DNA of 35,137 nucleotides from Novosphingobium fluoreni (GTDB lineage: Bacteria > Pseudomonadota > Alphaproteobacteria > Sphingomonadales > Sphingomonadaceae): contig NZ_JACIDY010000011.1 in assembly GCF_014196615.1 (NCBI RefSeq), forward strand, positions 1 to 35,137, given 5' to 3'. The notes under the pieces are model-generated. The model did not search any database. It was not told where the DNA came from and saw nothing but the letters and a program-made list of their open reading frames with translations. The position numbers and the translations under genes are program-made. Every line of letters begins with the position of its first letter. Position 1 is the first letter of the stretch. Below, in pieces: positions 18,414-27,584 of the stretch.

Positions 18414-18907
18414 TTGTCGTAGACGCGATCGAGGTAGCCTTGCAGCGCCTCTAGCTCTTCGTCGCTGAAGCCCTTGAACATTCGTTTCTCGGTGTGGCTG
18501 GCGATGGTGGAGAGGTTTTCCATCAAGGGTTCAGCCGCCGCCGTCAGATAGACGGCGCGGGCGCGGCGATCGTCGTGCCGCGCTCTTCTCTCTAAAAGTC
18601 CGTCAGCGCAAAGCCTGTCGATCAGCCGCCCGGCCGACGCTTCCGAAGTCTCCAGAGCGTCGGCGATCGTGCGCTGGGTGCAGCCGGGCAGGCGCGAGAC
18701 CACGGCGATCATCGTCCATTGCGAGCGCGTGACGCCCAGAACGGAGACATCCCTGTCGAAGATGCTGCGGACTAGCCTGGCAATCACCGTCAGCCGCAAG
18801 TTGATATGGCGTTTGGGCTCTGCCAGCTCTTCCGGCGTAAGCTCGATGCGGCCTGATGCGATCGGGTCCTTGATCTCGGAATGCCCGGGACGGCTATCTT
18901 GCGGCAT
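18398..18907 (-). CDS. MarR-family transcriptional regulator
   Basis: This 169-residue protein has a winged helix-turn-helix centred on LGVTRSQWTMIAVVSRL, CTQRTIADALETSEASAGRL and the wing DGLLERRARHDDRRARAVYL, followed by a C-terminal dimerisation helix. MarR proteins are usually repressors released by small phenolic or toxic ligands and often control multidrug efflux. It lies downstream of the RND efflux operon on the same strand with a 235-base gap, so it may be cotranscribed or have its own promoter. Whether it binds the palindromes before the adaptor gene is an inference. Confidence 0.85.
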   Translation of the reverse strand: MPQDSRPGHSEIKDPIASGRIELTPEELAEPKRHINLRLTVIARLVRSIFDRDVSVLGVTRSQWTMIAVVSRLPGCTQRTIADALETSEASAGRLIDRLCADGLLERRARHDDRRARAVYLTAAAEPLMENLSTIASHTEKRMFKGFSDEELEALQGYLDRVYDNVSRG

Positions 18908-19142
18908 CAGACGAGGACTTCAGAGCGGGAGGCAACCGGCAAGCGATCGGACGGTGCGATGATGGCCGATGCCAATACGGGTCTCCTGCGCTTATGGCGC
19001 CGAACCCTGGCGCAAACGCAGGTTCGACGATGGGGGCGATCCGACCGTGGCACAACCGGATCGATTTGGGGCTACCAGTATATCCGCAGCCATCCCCAGA
19101 CTGCAACCCGCACTTCGCCGATCGATATAGGGCTTTGCCTTA

Positions 19143-20675
19143 TCAGCGCCTTTCCGGTTCCGCGCCCGCTGGCGTTGCGGTCGACGCATCTCCGCCCAGG
19201 ACTCGATAGAGCGTCACTCTATTGCTGGCGAGCGCCAAGCGTGTCGCAATCTCGGAACGTTGGGCGCTGTAAAGGCTGCGTTGCGCGTCCAGGCTGGAGA
19301 GGAATGCATCCACGCCATAGCGATAGCGGGCTTCGCTCAAGCGCGCGGTATCCGCCGCCGCCGCCGTGTTCGCGCCAGCAGCGCGCAGTCGCTCACCCAG
19401 CGTGCCTTGATCGGCCAGAGCATCCGCCACTTCGCGAAAAGCGGACTGCACGGCCCGCTCGTATGAGGCGAGCGCGGCATCGCGCCGTGCCTTGCTGACC
19501 TCGACATCGGCGATGCGGCCACCGGCGTTGAAGATATTGTACGACGCATTGGCGCCGGCCGACCAATTGAAAGCGCCGCCGCTGAACAGCGACGATAGCG
19601 CGTCGCTGGCCACGCCCAGCAAGCCGGTCAGCGAGATCGATGGAAACAACTGCGCCCGCGCCACGCCAATATCGGCACTAGTGGCGCGCAATTCGTACTC
19701 CGCCTGCACCACGTCGGGCCGCCGCAGCAGGACTTGTGAGTTGGTACCAGCGGGTAGCGTGCCATAGGCCGCCAATACCTCGGAAATGCTCGCCGGTAGC
19801 AGCGCCTCGCTGAATTCCGCGCCGATCAGCAGGCGCATGACGTTGGCGTCCTGCGCCAAAGCGGCCCGCTGCTGAGCCAGATCGCCGCGCGCGGTTTCAA
19901 GGACTTGTTCGGCTTGGCGCAAGTCGGTGCGCGGGGCGACCCCGCCGCGCAGCCGCAGCCGCGTGAGATCGACGCTGCGTTGCGCGTTCTTGGCCGTCGC
20001 TTCGGCCAGTTGAAGCAGGTCACGGTCTGAACCGTAAGCCGCCCATGCCTGCGCCAGATCGGCGACCAGGCCCAGGCGGACTGTGCGTGCCGCCGCCTCA
20101 GTGGCAAGAGCGGTTTCCCGCTGCGATTGCGTGGCGTTGGCGTACTTACCGAAGAAATCCAGTTCGAAGCTGGAGATGCCGCCCTGCAGGCGATAGTTCC
20201 AGCCGGTGCCGTTGCCGTTGCCGCCAACGATGGTGCCGCCGTTGTTGCCGCCAGTACCGCCAGTGCCGCCACCAACATTACCGCCGCTGCCTGTTCCGCC
20301 GGTGCCTGGGATTAGCGTGCCCGAGCCATTGCCACGATCCGAGTACGTCGCGGAACCGGTGGCGTTGAGCGAGGGGAATTGGTCCGCGCGAATCACGCGG
20401 ACTTGTGCGCGGGCGGCGGCCAGATTGGCGGCGGCAACCCTGATATCGCGATTGTTCGCCAGCGCCTGGGTGATGAGCTGCTGGAGCCGGGAATCACGGA
20501 AGATCTCGGCATAAGAAATCACCGGCAGACCGGCTTCAGTTTGCGCGAGATAAGCATCGCCCACGGGCCAGCCTTGAGAAACTGGCGGCGTGGGCGTGAC
20601 GTACTTGGGCGCGAGCGAGCAGGCGCTCAGCGCCAGCGCGGAGGCGGCGGCGATGAGGCCGCGTGGCGCGATCAT
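19143..20675 (-). CDS. NodT/OprM-type outer-membrane efflux lipoprotein
   Basis: This 510-residue precursor has a signal peptide and lipobox LSAC with Cys at residue 19, so it is acylated in the outer membrane. Two outer-membrane-efflux repeats follow (about 60-270 and 290-490) and would form a trimeric TolC-like channel for the RND pump. Between helices of the first repeat (about residues 114-160) is an extra Gly/Asn/Thr-rich tract, with runs such as GGNVGGGTGGTGG, not usual for OprM. Its ATG overlaps the TGA of the pump gene (ATGA). It is the third gene of the efflux operon. Confidence 0.92.
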   Translation of the reverse strand: MIAPRGLIAAASALALSACSLAPKYVTPTPPVSQGWPVGDAYLAQTEAGLPVISYAEIFRDSRLQQLITQALANNRDIRVAAANLAAARAQVRVIRADQFPSLNATGSATYSDRGNGSGTLIPGTGGTGSGGNVGGGTGGTGGNNGGTIVGGNGNGTGWNYRLQGGISSFELDFFGKYANATQSQRETALATEAAARTVRLGLVADLAQAWAAYGSDRDLLQLAEATAKNAQRSVDLTRLRLRGGVAPRTDLRQAEQVLETARGDLAQQRAALAQDANVMRLLIGAEFSEALLPASISEVLAAYGTLPAGTNSQVLLRRPDVVQAEYELRATSADIGVARAQLFPSISLTGLLGVASDALSSLFSGGAFNWSAGANASYNIFNAGGRIADVEVSKARRDAALASYERAVQSAFREVADALADQGTLGERLRAAGANTAAAADTARLSEARYRYGVDAFLSSLDAQRSLYSAQRSEIATRLALASNRVTLYRVLGGDASTATPAGAEPERR

Positions 20676-23600
20676 GCCGGCTCTCCTGCTTCTTCAGAGT
20701 GACCGTGCTTGTTGCGCCGCATCCGATCGCGCAGAGCGACGACGCCATCGCGAACGCCGCGGCGCACCAGGACGAAGAACAACGGGATGTAGAACAGCGC
20801 CAGAATCGTCGCGGTCAGCATGCCGCCCACGACTGCGGTGCCGATGGCCACGCGGCTGTTCGCGCCCGCACCGGTGGCCAAGGCTAGGGGCAGCACACCG
20901 AAAATGAAGGCGAAGCTGGTCATCAGGATCGGCCGCAACCGAATCCGCGCGGCCTCGACCGCAGCGTCGATCACGCGCTTGCCATCGCGCTCCGCCTGTT
21001 CGGCGAATTCGATCATTAGGATGGCGTTCTTGGCGGCGAGGCCCATCGTGGTGAGCAGGCCGATCTGCAGATAGACGTCGTTCTCCAGCCCGCGCAGTGT
21101 CACCGCGAAGATCGCACCGACCAGCCCGAGCGGAATGACCAGCAACACTGCCACCGGGATCGACCAGCTTTCGTACAATGCAGCCAGGCATAGGAAGACG
21201 ACCAGCAGCGAAAGGCCATAAAGCAGCGGGCCTTGGCCCGAACTCAAGCGCTCCTGAAACGACTGTCCCGCCCAGGCGACGGACGTGCCGGGGATCTTTC
21301 CGGCCAGTTCCTGCATGATGTCCATCGCCGTTCCCGAACTGACGCCGGGCGCAGCCTGGCCGCTGAACTCGTAAGAGGGGATGCCGTTGAAGCGCGAGGT
21401 CGTGCTGGGAACGGTGGACCACCCGGTCTGAGCAAAGGCGGAGAACGGTGACATGGCACCGCTGTTGGTGCGCACATACCACTGGGCAAGGTCTTCCGGC
21501 TTGGCGCGATAGGGCGCATCGCCCTGGACATACACCCGCTTCACGCGGCCCTTGTCGATGAAGTCATTCACGTAGACGCCGCCCCAAGCGGTCGCCAGCG
21601 TGTCGTTCACGGTGCTGGGGTTCACGCCATAGGCAGTGACGCGCTGGGGATCGACCTTGATCGAAAGGGTCGACACATCCGGCAAGTCGCTCAGCCGCAC
21701 ACCGCTCAGCCGTTCGTCCGCTGTGGCCAGTTCCAGCAGCTTGTCCCGCGCTGCCGCGAACTTTTCCCGGCTCATGCCGCTGTTGTTCTGCAATTCCAGA
21801 GTGAAGCCGGAGGATTGCCCCAGGCCTCGCACCGCGCCCGGCACCAGTGCGAAGACCTGTGCGTTGCGCAGCACCGAAAGCGAGCGGGAGGCGCGCTGCA
21901 CGATGGCGTCCGCGCCGTTCTCCTCCCCGGGGCGGTCTTCCCAGTTGCGCAGTTTGACGAAGCCCTGGCCGGTATTCTGCCCCGCCGCGCCCTGGCCACC
22001 GCCCGCCACCGTGAAGATGCTCTCCACGTTGTTCTTTTCCTTGGTCTGGAAGTATTGCTCTACTGATCGCTGCACCTCCTGCGTGCGCCCCAGCACCGTA
22101 CCTGCCGGCAGGCGGAACTGTACGATAGTGGTGCCTTGATCCTCGGTCGGCAGGAAGCCGCTGGGCAGGCGCAGGAACAGGATCGCCATGATCGCCACGA
22201 TGGCGGCGTAGATCGCCAGGAACAGCCATTTGCGATCGACCACGCGCGTCACGGAATTGGCGTAGCTGTTGCTCATCCGCTCAAAACCGCGATTGAAGGC
22301 ATCGCTGAAACGGACCAGGCGATCACCCACGGCCGGGAAGCGGCGGCGCAGGAAGCCGGGCTTCTTCTCCTCGGTCTTGGCTTTCAGCAACATCGTCGTC
22401 AGCGCGGGGCTGAGGATAAGCGCCACCAGCACCGACAGGATCATGGCGGTGATGATCGTCAGCGAGAACTGGCGATAGATCACGCCGGTCGATCCGCCGA
22501 AGAAAGCCATCGGCAGGAACACGGCGGACAGCACCAGCGCGATGGCGATCAGCGCGACTTGCAGCTCGTCCATCGATCGCATGGTGGCATCGCGCGGGCT
22601 CATGCCCGGATTCTCTTCCATCAGCCGCTCGACATTCTCGACGACGACGATGGCGTCATCGACAAGCAGGCCGATGGCGAGGACCAAGCCGAAAAGCGTC
22701 AGCGTGTTGATCGAGAAACCGACCACGTAGAACACCGCGAACGTACCAAGCAGCACCACCGGCACGGCGATCGTGGGAATGAGCGTGGCGCGCCAGCTTT
22801 GCAGGAAGACGAACATCACGATCACGACCAGGGCGATGGCCTCGATCAGCGCCTTTTCCACCTCCTCCACCGACAGCTTGATGAAGTCGGTCGTATCGCT
22901 GACGTAGATGTACTTCAGCCCCTCGGGCATGTCGCGTGTCAGCTCTTTCACCCGCGCTTTGATAGCTGCCGATGTGCGAAGCGCATCCGCGCCGGGAGAC
23001 AAAGATATCGAGATACCCGCGCCCGGGTGCCCATTTACGCGGCTGACCACCGCGTAACTTTCCGCGCCGATCTCCACCCGCGCCACGTCGCCGACCGTCA
23101 CGGTGGAGCCGTCGCTCTGCGTTTTCAGCACGATCGCGCGGAACTGCTCGGGTGTCTGCAAGCGCGACTGCGCCGTGACAGTGGCGTTGAGGGCCTGTTC
23201 CTGCGGAGAGGGTGTGCCACCCACTTCACCGGCGGCGACCTCGGTATTTTGCGCCCGGATGGCGGTGACGACATCGCTGGGCATCAAGGCAACGGCGGCC
23301 AGCTTGCGCGGGTCGAGCCAAATGCGCATCGCGTGCGGCGCGCCAAACACATTGACGTCGCCCACCCCGGTCACGCGCGAAAGCGGGTCCTGGATGTTGG
23401 AGGCAAGATAGTCCGACACGTCCTGGTTGGAACGGGTGTCGGTCTCGTCATACACGGCAACGAGCAGCAGTTGATCCGGGTTGGACTTGCTGACGCGCAC
23501 GCCTTGCTGTTGCACCTGTTGGGGCAGGCGGGCGATCGCGCTCTGGATCTGGTTCTGCACCTGGACCTGGGCAATGTCCGGATCGGTGCCCTTGGCGAAC

Positions 23601-23878
23601 GTGGCGCTGATGGTGGCGCGGCCACGATTGGACGACTGCGAGCTGAAATACAGCAGACCGTCGATCCCGGTCAGCGATTGCTCCAGCACCTGAGTGACGC
23701 TGTTCTCGATCGCCTCGGCCTGAGCGCCGGGATACGTCGCGGAGATGTTGACTTGGACCGGGGCGATATCGGGGTATTGCTGATTGGGCAGCGCCGTCAG
23801 CGCGCCGGCCCCGGCGAGCATGACGATCACCGCCAGCACCCAGGCGAAGATCGGTCTGTCGATGAAAATCCGGGACAT
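20672..23878 (-). CDS. acrB: RND multidrug efflux transporter, HAE1 (AcrB/MexB) family
   Basis: This 1068-residue inner-membrane proton/drug antiporter has 12 transmembrane helices and two large periplasmic loops. The start MSRIFIDRPIFAWVLAV is typical of the family; the upstream frame to 23941 overlaps the adaptor gene and was rejected. The proton-relay pair Asp407-Asp408 (GLLVDDAIVVVENVER) falls at exactly the AcrB positions, and the helix-10 Lys is residue 950 (AAKNAILMIEF). FIDRPIFAWV and the HAE1 motif GPGAGISI-like loop (GHPGAGISISLSPGAD) are intact. Substrates are hydrophobic drugs, detergents or solvents in this family; the specific ones are unknown here. It begins 7 bases after the adaptor stop and overlaps the channel gene. 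Confidence 0.95.
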   Translation of the reverse strand: MSRIFIDRPIFAWVLAVIVMLAGAGALTALPNQQYPDIAPVQVNISATYPGAQAEAIENSVTQVLEQSLTGIDGLLYFSSQSSNRGRATISATFAKGTDPDIAQVQVQNQIQSAIARLPQQVQQQGVRVSKSNPDQLLLVAVYDETDTRSNQDVSDYLASNIQDPLSRVTGVGDVNVFGAPHAMRIWLDPRKLAAVALMPSDVVTAIRAQNTEVAAGEVGGTPSPQEQALNATVTAQSRLQTPEQFRAIVLKTQSDGSTVTVGDVARVEIGAESYAVVSRVNGHPGAGISISLSPGADALRTSAAIKARVKELTRDMPEGLKYIYVSDTTDFIKLSVEEVEKALIEAIALVVIVMFVFLQSWRATLIPTIAVPVVLLGTFAVFYVVGFSINTLTLFGLVLAIGLLVDDAIVVVENVERLMEENPGMSPRDATMRSMDELQVALIAIALVLSAVFLPMAFFGGSTGVIYRQFSLTIITAMILSVLVALILSPALTTMLLKAKTEEKKPGFLRRRFPAVGDRLVRFSDAFNRGFERMSNSYANSVTRVVDRKWLFLAIYAAIVAIMAILFLRLPSGFLPTEDQGTTIVQFRLPAGTVLGRTQEVQRSVEQYFQTKEKNNVESIFTVAGGGQGAAGQNTGQGFVKLRNWEDRPGEENGADAIVQRASRSLSVLRNAQVFALVPGAVRGLGQSSGFTLELQNNSGMSREKFAAARDKLLELATADERLSGVRLSDLPDVSTLSIKVDPQRVTAYGVNPSTVNDTLATAWGGVYVNDFIDKGRVKRVYVQGDAPYRAKPEDLAQWYVRTNSGAMSPFSAFAQTGWSTVPSTTSRFNGIPSYEFSGQAAPGVSSGTAMDIMQELAGKIPGTSVAWAGQSFQERLSSGQGPLLYGLSLLVVFLCLAALYESWSIPVAVLLVIPLGLVGAIFAVTLRGLENDVYLQIGLLTTMGLAAKNAILMIEFAEQAERDGKRVIDAAVEAARIRLRPILMTSFAFIFGVLPLALATGAGANSRVAIGTAVVGGMLTATILALFYIPLFFVLVRRGVRDGVVALRDRMRRNKHGHSEEAGEPA

Positions 23879-23885
23879 TAGTTCG

Positions 23886-25139
23886 TCAGCTGCCCTGCTT
23901 AGGCGCTGCGCCCTGGCCCTTACCGCGCCCACCTGCACCACCGCCGCCGGGTGGAGCCTTGGTCGGGTCCTGCGGCGTGTTGGCAGGTACCGGCACGATA
24001 GGCGCGCCTTGCTTCAGGCCATTGAGGCCTTGGACGATCACCTTGTCGCCGCGGGCAAGGCCGGATGTGACCACCCACGACGCGCCGTAGGTTCGCGCCG
24101 TCACCACCTTGCGCCGCGCGGCCTTGTTGTCCTTGCCCACCAGCATTACGAAGGCGGACCCATCGAAATCACGCTGGACTGCCTGTTGAGGCACCAGGAA
24201 CGCGTTGGTCTCGATCGCCTGGTTGAACATGGCGTTCACGAAAGTACCAGGCAGCAGGATGCCGCTGGGATTGGGGAATCGCGCTCGCAGGGTGACGGTG
24301 CCGGTGTCCTGATTGACGGTGACTTCGGAGAACTGGACGGTGCCGGGCAGGGGGTAATCGCTGCCATCTTCGAACTTCAGCGTGACTTGCGTGCTGCCCG
24401 CGTCGACGCCGCCGGTGCGCAGCTTGCGCCGTAGCGTGGTGAGGTCCGCCGCGGATTGCTGCATGTCCACGAACATCGGGTCGGTGCGCTGGATGATGGC
24501 GAGCGGCGTGGTCTGGCCCATGCTGGCAAGGCCGCCGACCGTGACCAGCGCGCGGCCGATGCGGCCGCTGATTGGTGCGGGAACGGTGGTGAAGCGCAAG
24601 TTGACGCGCGCCGTTTCCAGCGCCGCTGCATTTTGGGCGATCGATGCCCGCGCCACGCGCGCCTGGGCGGCGGCGTCGGTGTAATCCTGCGCGGCGACGG
24701 CTTCCATATCGGCCAGCGGCTTATAGCGGCGGGCCTTGGCGATGGCGGCATCGGCGGTGGCTCGCGCGCTGGCGAGATTGGCCTGCGCCTGGTTCACGCT
24801 GGCGCGGTAAAGGCTGGGATCGACCTGGAACAGCGGCTGCCCGGCCTGGACATAGCTGCCCTCTGTGAACAGGCGACGTTGAATCACGCCGGCCACCTGC
24901 GGGCGCACTTCGCTGGTTTCGAAGGCGACGGTCCGCCCGCCCAGCGTCACCGGTTGCGGCACCTCGCTGGGGCTGGCGACAACGAAGCCGACTTTGGGCG
25001 GCGGGCGCTGACCTTTGCCTTCTTCCGACTTTCCGCAACCAGAAAGCAAGGCGGCGCATAACAGCGTGAGTGCGGGAAATGCAGAACGGGCCGGATGCCG
25101 AAAAGCGCCCGGGGTCTGGCTCGGTAACGTCAAATGCAT
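23886..25139 (-). CDS. acrA: RND efflux periplasmic adaptor (membrane fusion) lipoprotein, AcrA/MexA type
   Basis: This is a 417-residue precursor. A long signal region ends in lipobox LSGC (Cys 35), so it is anchored to the inner membrane by lipid. It carries the adaptor domains in order: membrane-proximal/lipoyl half (EVRPQVAGVIQRRLFTEG), alpha-hairpin, second lipoyl half (APISGRIGRALVTVG) and beta-barrel. The C-terminal tail is Gly/Pro/Lys-rich (GGGGAGGRGKGQG). The protein links the pump to the outer-membrane channel. ATG 25139 was taken; the TTG at 25172 gives an unlikely extension. It is the first gene of the operon, and two perfect palindromes lie 60-120 bases upstream. Confidence 0.92.
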   Translation of the reverse strand: MHLTLPSQTPGAFRHPARSAFPALTLLCAALLSGCGKSEEGKGQRPPPKVGFVVASPSEVPQPVTLGGRTVAFETSEVRPQVAGVIQRRLFTEGSYVQAGQPLFQVDPSLYRASVNQAQANLASARATADAAIAKARRYKPLADMEAVAAQDYTDAAAQARVARASIAQNAAALETARVNLRFTTVPAPISGRIGRALVTVGGLASMGQTTPLAIIQRTDPMFVDMQQSAADLTTLRRKLRTGGVDAGSTQVTLKFEDGSDYPLPGTVQFSEVTVNQDTGTVTLRARFPNPSGILLPGTFVNAMFNQAIETNAFLVPQQAVQRDFDGSAFVMLVGKDNKAARRKVVTARTYGASWVVTSGLARGDKVIVQGLNGLKQGAPIVPVPANTPQDPTKAPPGGGGAGGRGKGQGAAPKQGS

Positions 25140-25199
25140 AGCCCTGGAGGTCGTGATGCCCCTGCTATTCAACTGAAAGGTCCGCGCTGCAAGCCATCA

Positions 25200-25215
25200 T
25201 GTCGCGATCGCGACA
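25200..25215. promoter_or_regulatory. perfect 16-bp palindrome upstream of the efflux operon (operator candidate 1)
   Basis: TGTCGCGATCGCGACA is fully self-complementary. Its centre is about 68 bases upstream of the adaptor start. Palindromes of this length are typical operators for TetR- or MarR-family repressors of efflux pumps. Confidence 0.6.
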
Positions 25216-25240
25216 TTTTGCGACTGAATTAGCCTTGCAG

Positions 25241-25258
25241 GGCAAATCGCGATTTGCC
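25241..25258. promoter_or_regulatory. perfect 18-bp palindrome upstream of the efflux operon (operator candidate 2)
   Basis: GGCAAATCGCGATTTGCC is fully self-complementary and shares the central TCGCGA with the first palindrome. The two centres are 42 bases apart, about four helical turns, so proteins bound at both would face the same side of the DNA. Confidence 0.6.
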
Positions 25259-25296
25259 GGGAACTAAAGGTAGGCTTTGAAATTAGCGATGAATTG

Positions 25297-25320
25297 TGGT
25301 GCCCGGGGACGGAATCGAAC
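25297..25320 (-). other. isolated tRNA 3' end (candidate attachment site)
   Basis: Read on the minus strand, these 24 bases are GTTCGATTCC, then GTCCCCGGGCACCA. That is a T-loop (TTCGATT), the 3' half of a T-stem, a 7-base acceptor strand (CCCGGGC), discriminator A and CCA. The bases before it on the minus strand do not pair as a T-stem, and no tRNA body or GCCCGGG 5' end is found, so this is not a tRNA gene. Short tRNA 3' copies of this kind mark the far end of elements integrated by tyrosine recombinases. Nested inverted repeats follow at 25321-25366. Confidence 0.55.
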
Positions 25321-25967
25321 ATCGGAATAATTGCCTAGCTATTCCAAAGAGCTAGTGAAAGCCGATCGTCCTCTTGTACCGTCATAGATACCGTTACGTG
25401 CGCACGGTGCCTATTAAATGCCCAGATTTAATCGCTTTTTCCCTAGAATAAACGGCCGTAGGGGCAATGCCGTTCTTCTAAGCGCTGACACTGGGCACTC
25501 TTATCCTGCGCCTGCCGCTTTGGCGTATCACTCCATACGTGTGGATGGGCGTACCTGCTCTGTACCGCAAGCGCGAAAGGAAGGGCGTCTCGGGCCTGGC
25601 GGCTTGATCGCGCTCTACCTTCGTTGACGCTTCGGCCAAGCCGCCTTGCGGCGTCGCGTCGGCAGAGCCGTTGCGATCGCTGACGCGTTCCCGCGCCGCC
25701 TTGAGCGGCACGTGTGGCGGGATGCAGATGTGCACCCCTAGGGTTGAGGCCCGCGCGGGGCGCAGGCGGCGCTGAGCCTTCGGCTCCAAGGTGGCGGGGG
25801 GCGTTGCTGCCCTGTAGCCCCGCCTCGGCAAGCCGCAACCCATCCGCTGCGCTCCCGGGTCCTCCACTTCGTTGCGGCCTTTTCAGGTGCGCCCTGCCTT
25901 CAGCCGGCGGGGCTGTCGGTCCGCTCCTGCCGCCCCCCGCCACCCTGGCGCCGGTCCATGGCGGTTG
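25321..25967. other. no supported gene; compositionally odd, probably element-derived DNA
   Basis: The first 120 bases are AT-richer and contain nested inverted repeats (ATCGG 25321-25325 with CCGAT 25362-25366; CTAGCT 25335-25340 with AGCTAG 25350-25355). From about 25600 the sequence becomes very GC-rich with pyrimidine-rich runs and a CCCTAGGG palindrome at 25737-25744. Long frames here on both strands have Arg/Pro/Ala-rich translations and no domain I recognise; they are probably chance frames. The segment runs straight into the truncated transposase. Confidence 0.45.
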
Positions 25968-26792
25968 AAGGAAGGAGTGAAGGAGGATGGCCTCGACGGC
26001 ACGGTGCCGGATGCAACGACAGTATGGCTGTTCCGCGAGCGCCTGGTGAAAGCCAAGGCAATCGACAAGCTCTTCGCCCGCTTCGATGCCGCACTGACGG
26101 ACCGAGGATATCTCGCCATGGGCGGCCAGATCATCGATGCCACCGTGGTGCCGGCGCCTAAACAGCGCAACACCGAGGAGGAGAAGGCGGCGATCAGACA
26201 CGGTCGGATCCCCGATCGCTGGAAGGATAAGCCAGCCAAGCTCGGCCAGAAGGATCGGGACGCGCGCTGGAGCGTCAAATACACCAAGGCCAAGGTGAAA
26301 GACGGCGCTGACCCCAGAGCGTTCAAGCCAGTCGACCTCGCCATCCCCATGTTCGGCTACAAGAACCATATTGGCATTGACCGCACGCATGGCCTGATCC
26401 GCACATGGGATGCCAGCGCTGCCAATGCTTACGATGGCGCAAGGCTGCCGGTTTTGATCAGCCCCAACAACACGGCCTCAGGCGTGTGGGCCGACACAGC
26501 CTACCGTTCGAAGAAGAATGAGGCGTTCCTCGCCAAGAGCATGTTCACCAGCAACATCCACCAGCGAAAGCCGCATCGCCGCGCCATGCCCGAGCGCATC
26601 GCACGCGCAAACGCGAAGCGGTCAGCGGTGCGCTCGGCCGTCGAGCACGTCTTTGCCGGCCAGAAGCATCGTATGGGCCTAATCGTGCGCACCATCGGCA
26701 TGGCTCGAGCTCGGATCAAGATTGGGATGGCGAACCTGGCCTACAACATTCAGCGGCTCGCATGGCTAGAGGGGCGAACTGCGCCCGCATAA
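25968..26792 (+). pseudogene. IS5-family transposase, 5'-truncated
   Basis: About 265 residues of an IS5-type DDE transposase remain. The catalytic acidic residues are present: Asp in QIIDATVV, Asp in GVWADTAYRS, Glu in VRSAVEHVFAGQKHR, the last with the R(3)E(6)K spacing of the IS4/IS5 group. Full-length proteins of this type have about 100 more N-terminal residues (the DNA-binding, LSDxQ-like part) before VPDATTVWLFRERL. Here that part is replaced by unrelated GC-rich sequence, so the gene is broken at about 25970-26000. No pair of terminal inverted repeats could be identified by eye. It is likely inactive. Confidence 0.8.
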
Positions 26793-26852
26793 TGCCCATA
26801 CGGCTCTGAGTGCCCCATCAGATCCCGCTAAACAGCAAGAACTGACCCGTGA

Positions 26853-27095
26853 TCACGTAGTCGACGCTGGCATGATCACTCCTCGCCTCGCTTTCGCGCC
26901 AAACCAAGGGTTCTTCGAGATGTCCAGCTGCGCTTCGAGTGCGCTCTCTGCATTTGTATTGATCCAGCCGACCAAAACGAGAGTTTCAGGATTTCCGATC
27001 TGTGATATGTCTCGGCGCCGGAAAATATCCTTGGCACGCCTTATCTTAAGGCGTGGCTCACCCGTGCTGATCTGGTGAATGAAATAGACCGGCAT
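26853..27095 (-). pseudogene. degenerate GIY-YIG/T5orf172-like small ORF
   Basis: The 80-residue translation has VYFI near the start, then LKIRRAKDIFRRRDISQIGN and ETLVLVGWINTNAESALEAQL. This follows the layout of the T5orf172/MUG113 branch of GIY-YIG proteins (VYFI, then VKIGxAxDVxxRLxxLQTGNP, then ALExxLHxxF). The Gly of the second half-motif (KIG) is Arg here, and the C-terminal part after residue 62 does not match the family. The 3' end runs into the flank of the IS remnant, so it may have been cut there. AGGGA lies about 9 bases before the ATG, so it could still be translated. The call rests on pattern only. Confidence 0.4.
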
Positions 27096-27584
27096 TACAG
27101 AGATCCCTACAACGAATTCTCAAACAGACGATCCTTGATTGACTGCATTCAGCAATTCTCATCCAAAAGCCACTAGTTTGCTGCCAGCCCTATTGCAGTC
27201 ACTGTGCGTGGCCAGTCCAGTGAGCATTGAGCGTCGCCTCTTGATCAAACTGCGACGTTCAAGTTTACCGACAGGAATGTCTGCTTGTGCCGGAATTCGC
27301 CATTTCCATCCGACTGCACGATCCGGCGGCAGTACCCTCAATAGCTGTCCTAAGCCGATCTATAAGTTGGCCCAAGAACTTGCCATTCATCTAACATACC
27401 ACAAGAGTTTGGTTGTCGGTACCAGTCGAAGCGCAAATAGTTCGATGTCTGGGCGTAATTTTGACTTGGTGGATGCTTTGGTGCCTTATCCGGCAAGCCA
27501 AATTTCACCAGCTATAGAAGGCGGTGTCGTTATTCGTACGAGGGCGGGCATAAATCCGCATCTTAGGGCTACTCCTTCGAACTG
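27096..27584. other. 489 bases without a supported gene
   Basis: This stretch has lower GC than its surroundings. A plus-strand frame (27139-27588) starts at TTG, has no ribosome-binding site and no recognisable domain, and runs into the 3' end of the next gene. Short minus-strand frames are Arg/Lys-rich and unconvincing. I see no repeat or RNA gene. Confidence 0.5.

Noticed and set aside
20193..20335. Short Gly-rich repeat as a possible CRISPR or tandem repeat array
   Set aside because: It lies in frame within the efflux channel gene, the units are irregular, and there are no spacers. No CRISPR array was seen anywhere in the window.
22136..23881. 581-codon plus-strand frame opposite the RND pump gene
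   Set aside because: It is antisense to a clearly conserved transporter; the translation is His/Arg/Asp-rich, typical of a shadow frame.
25297..25400. Possible complete tRNA gene on the minus strand
   Set aside because: Only the T-loop to CCA part is present. The preceding bases do not pair as a T-stem, and there is no D-arm, anticodon arm or GCCCGGG 5' strand.
25443..26390. 315-codon minus-strand frame across the IS junction
   Set aside because: It overlaps a recognisable transposase on the other strand and has a low-complexity Arg/Ala/Gly translation.
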